From: Prochilodus magdalenae | Taxonomy: Eukaryota; Chordata; Actinopteri; Characiformes; Prochilodontidae | Direction of reading: 5' to 3' | Assembly (NCBI GenBank): GCA_024036415.1 | Contig: JAMWET010000795.1 | Coordinates: 1 to 64,000 of the forward strand | Length of the DNA stretch: 64,000 bases | Shown here: in pieces, positions 27,301 to 34,000 of the stretch | Position numbering within the stretch: position 1 is the stretch's first letter | Layout: the number at the start of each line of letters is the position of its first letter | Notes under the pieces: generated by a model | The model's database searches: none | Told to the model about the DNA's origin: nothing | The model's input: the letters and a program-made list of their open reading frames with translations, nothing else | Made by a program: the position numbers and the translations under genes

Positions 27301-28239
27301 ATGACTTTGACACTGAGAGCATGTGGAATGAGCCAGATGTGGAATGAGTCAGTGTTTTTTAAACAAGGAAAAGGCCCCAGCATAGTTTGTATTAAATATT
27401 AGTTTCACAGTATGCTACTTTTAAAAGTTGATGAATGATAAAAGAAAGTAGGCTTAGATAGTTTAATAAAAAAACATTATTAAAAATCATTTCTAATCAT
27501 TTATACAACAGTGGGTTAATGCAGCGTTGAGCCACATTCACACATTCACAGGACTGATCTGATATCCGTCATAAATACCTTTGATGGACAGAGGACACCA
27601 AGGCAGTACATTGCTCCAGGTTTGAGCTGTTGACTGAATATACTCTGATGTAATAGGAGTGTGATGTCAATAGGAGACAGCATAGCACGGGGCTTCAGTA
27701 TGCCACATGGACTTCAGTGAGACGGAGAAGAAACTAATCTCTGTTGTCAGATCACATACAGAGCTCAACAGTCCCCTTCAGTCCTTCTGTGAAAAACGGC
27801 AGCCGCTGCAGTTTCTGCAGATGAGAATTCTTGCTTGAACGAGTTTCCCTTTTCTCTCGCTAACATGCCTACAACAGCCAGGGTTTTTGTTTTGTATTTT
27901 GATGTCCTCGTGACCACATCTTAGGACTCCAGCCAAACGCCATGACCCTTAAACAGCATGTGGAAATGTTGGTAAATCCTCAGTCCTGTCCCTGCGTTAA
28001 CAAGCATCCCTGTATTTACAGGCGAGGTTGCTGGATCAGGCTTGGGAACCGCTGCTCTGTCTGCTTGCTGAATAAATGTCTTGTTTCCACGTCACTGAGT
28101 CAGCATGGGTTTGTTACCTTGCTAGTTTAAAACAGTCGCACCTGTTCATTCTTTCGTTCTCTTTTAGGAGGGGTTCAAAATGGGTCTGACTTTGGAGGGC
28201 ACCGTGTTTTCCCTGGATCAAGTGGACAGCCGATGCTGA
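9380..28239 (+). CDS. gulp1: gulp1, engulfment adaptor PTB-domain protein (spliced, 5' exon missing)
   Basis: Orthologue of GULP1/CED-6, a cytosolic adaptor whose PTB domain binds NPxY-type tails of engulfment receptors such as LRP1, stabilin and MEGF10/CED-1 (family knowledge). Exons seen: 9380-9441, 15234-15305, 16265-16363, 16504-16641, 17855-17971, 19445-19531, (cassette 19696-19923), 24162-24297, 25504-25598, 28168-28239. All have AG acceptors and GT donors and join in frame. Without the cassette they give about 291 residues, close to human GULP1 (about 304) once a short first exon is added. The PTB domain spans exons 9380 to 17971 ([23 protein letters not shown]), followed by a coiled coil (exon 19445) and a conserved tail ([44 protein letters not shown]). 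The first coding exon (expected to end just before an Asp codon split in phase 1) is not in the window. The a/b teleost paralogue cannot be told. Confidence 0.95.
10180..10745 (+). mobile_element. LINE-2-like retrotransposon 3' end (5' truncated)
   Basis: The plus strand has the degenerate C-terminus of a LINE reverse transcriptase: RHWLPV near 10205, LVYKALNNL near 10300, and [13 protein letters not shown] near 10450. It ends with the 3' tail 'gaaagcactttgagctgtca' and leads into an (ATT)n run, as in fish L2-like elements. Frameshifts make it dead. Confidence 0.75.
10746..10852 (+). repeat. (ATT)n/(TTG)n microsatellite
   Basis: (ATT)n from about 10748 grades into (TTG)n and (TTA TTG)n up to about 10852. 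It is probably the expanded tail of the LINE upstream. Confidence 0.9.
11040..11690 (+). repeat. degenerate flank of the 45-bp minisatellite
   Basis: Diverged units keep the 45-base spacing and the words 'gcccagtcagactcc' and 'gtgcaaagtcc' (for example units starting at 11081, 11126 and 11171). They contain stops in reading frames that are open in the array to the right. This looks like an older part of the same array. Confidence 0.8.
11691..13507 (+). repeat. 45-bp minisatellite array, about 40 units, open in several frames
   Basis: Unit core: 'tcagactccactctcagtgt' then 'acaacagtccagtctcaaag' then 'cccag'. About 40 nearly identical copies. Because 45 is a multiple of 3 and the unit has no stop in these frames, open frames of 605-626 codons run through it on both strands (11619-13442 and 11717-13597 plus; 11691-13508 minus). 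Variants are limited to a few sites (tac/cac, cca/ccg/ccc/caa, ctc/ctg). It lies in the gulp1 intron between exons 2 and 3; a coding role is not supported. Confidence 0.95.
13508..14039. other. gulp1 intron, no gene recognised
   Basis: Unique-looking sequence between the minisatellite and a Tc1-like remnant; nothing recognised. Confidence 0.5.
14040..14910. mobile_element. degenerate Tc1-like element
   Basis: The left part resembles the 5' half of a Tc1 transposase gene ('catccgtccactgtgagaag', 'agctgtgggtctgaaatgat', 'agctgccaagaagctccgca'). The right part ('gatttctctccagaagtaca', 'gatggtggcagttgtggtgg', 'ggtctaccaggtcttgcatg') is the untranslated end of a fish Tc1-like family also seen at 61560-62170. 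Heavily decayed. Confidence 0.6.
14365..15266 (+). repeat. local duplication, copy A (includes first 33 bp of gulp1 exon 3)
   Basis: From 'tcctggagttcctagaacaa' to the exon word 'gaccaaccgaaa', this segment matches 17025-17749 closely. Relative to copy B it has about 50 extra bases near 14390-14440 and a 105-base extra block at 14915-15019. Confidence 0.9.
14915..15019 (-). mobile_element. short 5'-truncated LINE tail insertion
   Basis: Absent from copy B of the local duplication. It is flanked by GAGT at 14911-14914 and 15020-15023. Reverse complement holds an L2-like 3' tail ('ctgctttgagacaacgttgg', then 'tacaaataaacattgattga'). Confidence 0.7.
15234..15305 (+). CDS. gulp1: gulp1 coding exon 3 (PTB strand)
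   Basis: The acceptor tttttgtag precedes it; the donor is GTACCT. It encodes [17 protein letters not shown] followed by IAVRKLK, a core PTB segment. The first 33 bases and the upstream intron are duplicated at 17025-17749. A long (TG)n tract starts only 8 bases after the exon. Confidence 0.93.
15313..15416 (+). repeat. (TG)n microsatellite next to a splice donor
   Basis: About 100 bases of TG with a few TATG interruptions, beginning 8 bases after the end of gulp1 exon 3. Confidence 0.95.
15420..16264. other. gulp1 intron, no gene recognised
   Basis: No repeat or coding signal recognised before the pyrimidine-rich acceptor of the next exon. Confidence 0.5.
16265..16363 (+). CDS. gulp1: gulp1 coding exon 4 (PTB)
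   Basis: A polypyrimidine tract ending cctcag precedes the exon, and GTAATC follows. It encodes [18 protein letters not shown] and continues [15 protein letters not shown]. It is in frame on both sides (phase 0/0), and nearly identical to mammalian GULP1. Confidence 0.95.
16504..16641 (+). CDS. gulp1: gulp1 coding exon 5 (PTB)
   Basis: Acceptor tgtttcag and donor GTAAGG bound a 138-bp phase 0/0 exon with [18 protein letters not shown], then [13 protein letters not shown], then [11 protein letters not shown]. These are the most conserved PTB-domain residues of the family. Confidence 0.95.
17025..17749 (+). repeat. local duplication, copy B (partial exon 3 copy)
   Basis: Copy of 14365-15266 placed 2.5 kb downstream, after exon 5. 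It carries the intron branch/acceptor region and then [11 protein letters not shown] (33 bases, 17717-17749), after which similarity stops and the frame continues FKHGYM and a stop. It is a candidate pseudo-exon. Confidence 0.9.
17855..17971 (+). CDS. gulp1: gulp1 coding exon 6 (PTB C-terminal helix)
   Basis: It reads [18 protein letters not shown], then [21 protein letters not shown]. Two AG acceptors stand close together (ends 17854 and 17858). The first keeps the reading frame and restores the conserved AEEIT, so it is chosen. The second would shift the frame. Donor GTAAGA. Confidence 0.93.
17972..19444. other. gulp1 intron, no gene recognised
   Basis: Short open frames between 18154 and 18870 have no recognisable product. 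Confidence 0.5.
19445..19531 (+). CDS. gulp1: gulp1 coding exon 7 (coiled coil)
   Basis: Acceptor ttttcag, donor GTACGT, 29 codons: [18 protein letters not shown], then [11 protein letters not shown]. The heptad-like spacing of Leu/Ile fits the coiled-coil dimerisation segment that follows the PTB domain in GULP1. Confidence 0.92.
19696..19923 (+). CDS. gulp1: gulp1 candidate cassette exon (Ser/Pro-rich, 76 codons)
   Basis: It is preceded by a strong pyrimidine tract (ctttccttctctgtctctcag) and followed by GTAAAT. The 228 bases are open in the frame set by the preceding exon and have phase 0 at both ends, so inclusion or skipping keeps the frame. The peptide starts [16 protein letters not shown], continues with Ser/Thr/Pro-rich sequence, and ends [10 protein letters not shown] recall no equivalent at this place in human GULP1, where the coiled coil joins directly to the APPAGSM segment. 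It may be a fish-retained alternative exon or a chance open stretch. Confidence 0.55.
20022..21093 (-). mobile_element. Tc1-like DNA transposon, decayed (third family)
   Basis: The left end reads tacagtgctgtgaaaaagta; the right end has 'aaacaattgagtgtgacaaa' and 'gagggcaaacccttttcatg', the layout of a widespread fish Tc1-like family. Minus-strand transposase pieces are seen at 20390-20614 ([18 protein letters not shown]). Frameshifted and inactive. Confidence 0.75.
21316..21969 (-). mobile_element. Tc1-like element with inverted ends, internally deleted
   Basis: Left end 'tacactcatcaaaagactat' and right end 'ctattcttttgacgatgagt' plus 'gta' are near-perfect inverted repeats flanked by TA. 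The minus strand keeps transposase pieces: [14 protein letters not shown] (first acidic residue of DDE) and [15 protein letters not shown]. Total 654 bp, so much of the transposase gene is missing. Confidence 0.8.
22560..22640 (-). mobile_element. LINE-like 3' tail fragment
   Basis: The reverse complement reads 'tgtaaagcactttcagctgc' and 'gtgctctatataataaagc', the typical L2-type tail. Short and 5'-truncated. Confidence 0.5.
23276..23532. mobile_element. MITE with 28-bp inverted repeats, copy 1
   Basis: The ends 'tatatcgtcgctgtccaaag' and 'ctttggacagcgacgatata' are perfect inverted repeats that extend about 8 bases further inward. The 257-bp body has no open frame. The same body words ('ggaaagacgtctggttcca', 'ggcctctcctgtaaagttg', 'attttggagatac') recur at 57301-57558. 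Confidence 0.9.
24162..24297 (+). CDS. gulp1: gulp1 coding exon ([10 protein letters not shown] segment)
   Basis: Acceptor gttgtcag, donor GTGAGT. It encodes [19 protein letters not shown], then [14 protein letters not shown], then a Pro-rich stretch ending PPKER. The last base starts a Gly codon split with the next exon (phase 1). Human has the equivalent AGSMTPKSPSTDIFDMIPF. Confidence 0.93.
24640..25450 (+). mobile_element. Tc1-like element, decayed (fourth family)
   Basis: The plus strand shows the transposase gene order in decayed form: 'aaaacaagccattctaaagc' (N-terminal helix), 'actaacaaccagacaacgaa' and 'caggtcagccaaggagaata' (linker), 'aagaatcagaaggctggatt', 'tgaagagaccgagattaacg', and 'gacagtgacccaaaacacac' (second catalytic Asp). 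Many stops. It lies in the intron before the [11 protein letters not shown] exon. Confidence 0.8.
25504..25598 (+). CDS. gulp1: gulp1 coding exon ([11 protein letters not shown] segment)
   Basis: Acceptor ttttgcag, donor GTGGGC, 95 bases starting with two bases of a split Gly codon. Encodes [19 protein letters not shown], then [12 protein letters not shown], closely matching the tail of mammalian GULP1. Confidence 0.94.
25599..28167. other. gulp1 last intron
   Basis: Contains a (TC)n pyrimidine run at about 26170-26230 followed by CTACAG and a short in-frame terminal reading (see findings). No other gene or repeat recognised. Confidence 0.5.
28168..28239 (+). CDS. gulp1: gulp1 last coding exon and stop
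   Basis: The pyrimidine-rich acceptor ctcttttag precedes [18 protein letters not shown], then VDSRC and a TGA stop at 28237-28239. Human ends ...TVFCLDPLDSRC, so this is the true C-terminus. The 3' UTR follows; its end is uncertain because a Tc1-like remnant starts 280 bases downstream. Confidence 0.95.
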   Translation, partial: EGFKMGLTLEGTVFSLDQVDSRC

Positions 28240-28516
28240 TGCTGAAGACTGAAGTTTCTGTGGGGGTCTGAACTCTAAACAGAGTGTTAGAGCAGTGTTT
28301 GTATTTACGTTTTGCATTGAGTAAGAGGTGAGAGTTGAAGCTGTGGAGCAGGCCGTGCAGGCTCTTTCTATTTTTATACTGTACAAAATCAGTCTAGAGA
28401 TTAGACTTCTAATTTTACTGAAGATCATTAATTGATTATCTGTATGTTTATGACTGAGGAACTGCTGAGAGCAGACAGTCATATCAAACTCGCATCATTG
28501 AAAACACTGTTAGCAC

Positions 28517-29654
28517 ACACTGCCTGGCCATAAAGTCACTGTTGGATCTAAATAACCACATATCTAAGAGTCTTTCATTCAGAGAATTACTGCAGTGACT
28601 GAACTGATGCGGTAGTACCTCCTAATTTCTTAAACAACCATGTGGGAATTTGTGTCCCATGGTTAGGAAATGTTAACTGTGTTTCAGGAGGGTCACATTA
28701 TTGTCCAGCAAGCATTAACCACAGCTAATGTGAAGCTAAAATAACTGGAGTTGGATTAAGAATTGTACAGTGCACTATTAATACCTGGAAGGAGAGTGGT
28801 GGAATCTTGGAGTGACTGTGACTGAAGATCATTTAAGCGCTTTGTGAAGTCGAATGGTAAACATGAAGGTATTTAAGTGACAAGAACTAAACGGGTGTGT
28901 GGCCATTTGTTAGTGAGGCGAATCAGAAAAACAGCCTTTGCTAACGACTGGACTCTGGAGCAATGGGAAAAGGTCATGTGATCTGATGAGTCCAGATTCC
29001 AGAGTGCCTTATTCCAGAGTGATGGGCAGGTAAAAAAAACAAAACAAACAAACGTACAGCAGTGTACTCATCATACATACTGCCCACAAGTCTCAGGATC
29101 TTGTACTGATGACACGGAAGTCAAACCACTCCGTAAAGTCTTCTCCAGCACCCCCCAAAGACTTTCAGTGGGGTTGAAGTGTAGTGTCCTGAGGCATCAC
29201 AAAGCCTCGAGGCAGTATGATGATCTGGTGTTTCGATTGGTCAGATCGAGGCTCGGCATTGTGCTGATAAAATGGAGTCGACTGGCCACCTAAATGTACT
29301 GAATGGTCAAGTTATACTATCAGTGGATATTTCTCTTCCCTGGTGACAGAGTCGAGATTCATCGGGCTCAGATTCTGAAAACTGGTTCAGGGAGCGTGAA
29401 GAATCATGAACTGGCCACAACAGTGTCCTGACTTTAACCCCACTGAAAGTCTTTGAGGTGTGCCAGAGAAGACGGTTAGGGTTAGGGTTAGATTTCCTCG
29501 TCATTGGTACAGGACCCTGGACAAAAATGAAAGCAACTCTGGATGGAAACAAATGTTGTGACGTTGCATGAGGCTGAGGAAACGATACCATGGCTGTACT
29601 CACAGCTAAAGGCGGTCCACTGTGGTATTCGAGTCTTTTTGAGCAGGCAGTGTA
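28517..29654 (+). mobile_element. Tc1-like element, decayed, between gulp1 and col5a2
   Basis: Left end 'acactgcctggccataaagt' and right end 'ctttttgagcaggcagtgta' are related inverted ends. Interior words typical of Tc1 transposase genes: 'acctggaaggagagtggtgg', 'tctgatgagtccagattcc'. It fills most of the 3' region of gulp1 and may be inside its 3' UTR. Confidence 0.75.
29474..29491 (+). repeat. short telomere-type repeat
   Basis: GGTTAG x3 (18 bases) inside the Tc1-like remnant. A longer tract is at 57685-57714. Confidence 0.8.
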
Positions 29655-29883
29655 GATGCACCGTGTTAAGACCTGATCATCAGTAGTGGATCAGACGCTG
29701 ACAAATAGTGAGAGGTTGCATTAGATGGATTTTCCTTTTCTTTTCCAGAAGAATGTCTGCATTTTCTATAATTGTCTCAGATACACAACTAATCTTCCCT
29801 TATCATCAACACTTGTGTGAATACTGTATTTATGCAAAACGGCTAATATTTACTTTCTGATGTGCTCAGTATTGCATTTGGTA

Positions 29884-29889
29884 AATAAA
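29884..29889 (+). terminator. gulp1: possible gulp1 polyadenylation signal
   Basis: An AATAAA hexamer on the plus strand lies 1.6 kb after the gulp1 stop and just beyond the Tc1-like remnant. No closer canonical AATAAA was seen after the stop codon. Transcript evidence is absent, so this is a suggestion only. Confidence 0.35.
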
Positions 29890-30134
29890 GGAAAACTCAC
29901 CGAACATTTTGTCTCTACGTGGTTCTCCAACCTTTCACTTTCCAATAACATGCAACACAGCGACTGATGTCTAATTATAGCTTGGTGTTTGCTCTGGCAG
30001 AAGAAGTCCCTCATAGTTATTATTACATTTCTGTTAATGTAATAGTCCTCACCTTGTAGTCATGAACACAGTCTGGGGAAAGAAAAACTCAAGACGTCAT
30101 GATAAGCATGCATATATAAAAGATTATATCACAA

Positions 30135-30156
30135 TTTAATACAATCATTCTTTAAT
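30135..30156 (-). terminator. col5a2: possible col5a2 polyadenylation signals
   Basis: Two ATTAAA hexamers on the minus strand (30151-30156 and 30135-30140) lie about 0.7 kb after the col5a2 stop. I saw no AATAAA on this strand between the stop and the Tc1-like remnant. This is weak evidence. Confidence 0.25.
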
Positions 30157-30856
30157 GAGACACTGTATGGTCAGTTAGTGATAGTAAAAAACCTATTAAT
30201 GTTCAGTTGTAAATGAAAGGTCAGTCGAACGGTCCTTTATCGACACTCCATCTCTCAGAGGTAGCACATATAAAGTGTACGCAATTTGCAGTTCCATTTT
30301 CCAAATCAACAAAAGAGCGGGCAGTGGGGGAGGGTTGGGCTAAGGAGGGTTAGTCCTTTGGGAGGAAAATAAAAAATAATAAACAATCATTCGCATTCGC
30401 TTTTCTCTAAACATTATGTAGCACCTTTATGTAGCACCTCAACTAACACTGAAATTTGGTCAACATGATAAAGGCAACAACCTAACCTCAAAAGGGAAAC
30501 TATCTGCAGCCCTGACGTGAAAACACTATCTGTACGCCTTCAATCAAAATCAGACATTGCTGTTACACAGCAGTGCAAGGGGCACGTGAATTATGATCAA
30601 GACATAAATTAAGAAGTCCACACGGTCTCTCATATATTCATATACCCCAAGCTAGTGGAATTCCTTAATAAAGAAGAAAAGTGTGGGGGGCGGGGGGTTA
30701 CTGTTGTGGCTCATCATGCTGGTCAAGGCACTTCTGAACTGTCTTGAACAATAAATACTGAATTACAGAGCTGAAGTCCTAACGCTGGGTCTTTTCAGCT
30801 TGCTGTACAGAACCGCAGGGTGGTGGCAGGTTCGCAGGGCCAGTTCTTTACAGCCT

Positions 30857-31003
30857 TCACGAGAAGCACACTGGGCCGATGTCGATGCCAAACTCCTGAT
30901 TTGCACCGCCCACGTCCACTGGAGCCATGTCCACTATGGGGAGTCTGGATGGCTTCTGTGTGCGGTATTCAAACACAGTCTTGCCCCACTCACCGTTGTG
31001 TTT
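30857..31003 (-). CDS. col5a2: col5a2 exon 54, last coding exon and stop
   Basis: 147 bp, [16 protein letters not shown], then [20 protein letters not shown], then IDIGPVCFS and TGA at 30857-30859. The same ending (VDVGG..QEFG..IGPVCF) is shared by the COLFI domains. Confidence 0.96.
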   Translation of the reverse strand, partial: KHNGEWGKTVFEYRTQKPSRLPIVDMAPVDVGGANQEFGIDIGPVCFS

Positions 31004-34000
31004 CTGAGGGACACAAACAGAATAACGAATGAGATCAAGGTGTGGAAGTCGGAGTCTGACATACATACCTGTGATCAGATATAGAAGTAGATCTAGATTT
31101 AAAAGCTGGCTCATTTCAAACTTGTATGATACGATAAAGCCAGGGGTGGCACACCTCCAAAAGCTTTGGGCCAAAGTATATTGTTTAAAAAAAAATATTG
31201 GTTGGGTGAAGAAATTATGGCTGCACAATATTGGAAAAAAAACTGACACTGCAATATTTTTCTGTAATATACTGAATATTGTGGTATTAAAACTAGCAGG
31301 ATTTTCACCAGATGGCTTGAAGTGGCCTATTCAGAAAGAATGAATCATTCTAAATGTGATTCTGTAAAGGAGTTCATGCATAGAGGATTAATTTTTTTGT
31401 TTACTTTTTATATATTATAATTTTTGATATATTTTATATGTTGAGGGGATCAGATCACTCCATGTGAGAAAACAGTATGACAGAAACATCCTTACTAGAC
31501 TAGACATCCTAAATACTGTCCTAACCTACAGACAGACCCCAACAGTGTCAGTTTTAATCATCTGTTTCTATCAGTTCATTCAGATTTTCAAAGCCTGCAT
31601 CAGTTTTGCAGGGAAGCAAGTGCGCTGTCGCTCTCATATTTCCCAACACAAAAATAGACAAATAGACGCTTATCATCCAAGTTTATCATAACAATAAATG
31701 ATACTTGATATCTGTGTCTTGATTGGTTTGACATTTTAAATGTAACCCTTCAGGTCACTTTTTGATGGTGCGGATCACAGTGCAGGGCAAACAGAAGAGA
31801 CAGGCCAGGGGAAATGTTTGAGAACATTTCAAACTGAACCAAAAATGTACAGTCTGTCTGTTGTAAAACTGAACTAGTCTACCGCGGTAGCACGTCAATG
31901 CTGCAGCATCTCAGCAGACAGCAGCCAGCCTACACTTCCACTCCACAGAGCAGACACAGCAGGTAATGACGCTCACAGTTAATGTAAATCAATGTGAAAA
32001 TGCATTAGCAGACATATTAACACATAACGTAACAATGTTAGTGTGTCACAGAAGTACAACATTGTTCAGTACAACTTATGACAACCTGCGAGTTACATAC
32101 CGAGCAGCTGTCCTGGGTGACAGTGTACATGAGACGGTCGTTGCCATGCGCTTTGATTTCCAGCCCGTCTGCAGACTTAAACACAGCAGCTTTCTTTATG
32201 TTGCCGCTCTTCTCGTCCTTGTAGGCCACGCTGTTTTTGCAGTGGTAGGTGAGGGTCTGAACGGCTTCTTTAGAGTGGAAACGCAGGAACCTCAGCTGTA
32301 CGGATACGGTGTTGGGTAAAGCCTCTTTGCCGCCATAGGTAAACTGTGGAAGACAATGTGTTGTGATGACAGGGAGCAAATTACAATAATGAGAACTGTG
32401 GAAAAGCTGAACGAGTAGTATACGGTATCTCGAGACAATTAGAAATATAGTAAATCAGTGATGTCAATACAGAGTACAACGTGATGAGTCTCACCACATG
32501 CGGTGTTAATATTTGATAGGAGTTTATAACCACTTTTGTGGCTTTTGTGCACTGACCTTCGTGCCTCTGTTCATAGTGGCTCCATACCATACAGGTTTAG
32601 GCATGCTAGAGCGTGAACTCCACCAGCTCTTGCGGGGGATGCTAGATGGGCTGGCAGAGATGCACGTCTCACCGGTCTCCATGTTGCAGTAGACCTGGAT
32701 GGCATCCTTTGCACTGCCCTCATTAGGGTCCACCCAGTATTCACCTGTAACACATGCAGGAGAAGGGTGAGGTTGCATTCATGTATATGCTATAGTCACA
32801 GAGTAACAGGGGTGTTTATACTAATGCTAAAACATTGGATGAGAGTATTTAAGTGTTTAAGTGTTTAACCCATTACACTGTAAATAGCCAGCCCATAGCC
32901 AGCCCAATTCCACACTCATTCAGTTTGGATTTATTTAAAGTAGTTACTAAATAATGAGCCCAAAGTCTGCAGTGTTGAATTAAGAATCTGGAGGCCAATT
33001 AAAATGGGCAGACAGTCTGCTCCTTACCGCTTTTCTTCAGTGGGTAACACAGCTTTAAGTCCTGGCAAGTGCGTGCTGGTTGCTGACGGCTGCCGTCAGG
33101 GCTGCGCATGTTGTCCAAATGGCTGCCCAGAGTCTTCAGCGAGGCATGGAGCCCACTGTCCATCTTAACCAAAGCCGAGTTGTTATTAGGCCTTGCCTCA
33201 TCCTCGTTAAACTCCGGGGGAGGGGGAGGAGGAGGGGCCTCGGGTTCAGAATCGCCGTCATAGTCGAGTGTTGTACCGAAAAGATCATCCACTGCAGCAG
33301 TGGGAGGGCCAGGGGGACCAGGAGGGCCAGGAGGACCAGGTTCTCCTGGAGGACCCTAAACAAAACAGAAAAAAGTTTGAAACCACAGTACAGCAAAAAA
33401 ATCTAATTCACACAAATCTCTCCTCACCTCAAATGTAGGCACCCAGCCAAAACATCATGTTGATTTTAAGTTTGTGTTGGAGTTATGACACTAATGCAGC
33501 TAACAAGCTGCCTGTCCTGTTAGCTGGCTTTCATTATACAATTTTTCTCAAACCGTTTTCAGCTGATGCAGCTGTAATCTCAAATGGACCTGCTTATGTG
33601 GTCTGCAGCACTGTCTGACTGACAAGTGTATGATTCGCCAATGCAGTTTGGATGAGGCTAGCTGTTAGTCTCTAACAGCAAATACTGGCTAGCGTCATTA
33701 GCTCTGTAGGTTCAGTTTTGCCCAACAAACACAAAACCACCACACAACATTGTATTTAAGGTATGGATATTCCGGTGCCAGCGTTACTTATCCACCTTTT
33801 CACTACACTGTACAAATATGCATTTTGGTCGATAGCAACAAAATCCTGTGTCCACCTTCTATCAACCTGTTAACCAAAGCTGAATGTTATGTATGTCCTG
33901 AGTGGATTTCAGGTGAGTCAGCTAATATGTAAGCTAAGATTGTAGACATTTCAAGTTCACTTCCTTTTTTAAGTGTAAAAGCATCATAAAAGTCAGCTTA

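Larger units (their letters stand above)
29655..30856. other. convergent 3' flanks of gulp1 and col5a2
   Basis: The stretch should hold the end of the gulp1 transcript and the col5a2 3' UTR. No coding sequence was seen. No COL3A1-like exon is present. Confidence 0.6.

Noticed and set aside
30800..31343. Plus-strand frames of 70-104 codons over the last col5a2 exon
   Set aside because: Antisense shadows of the collagen C-propeptide exon.
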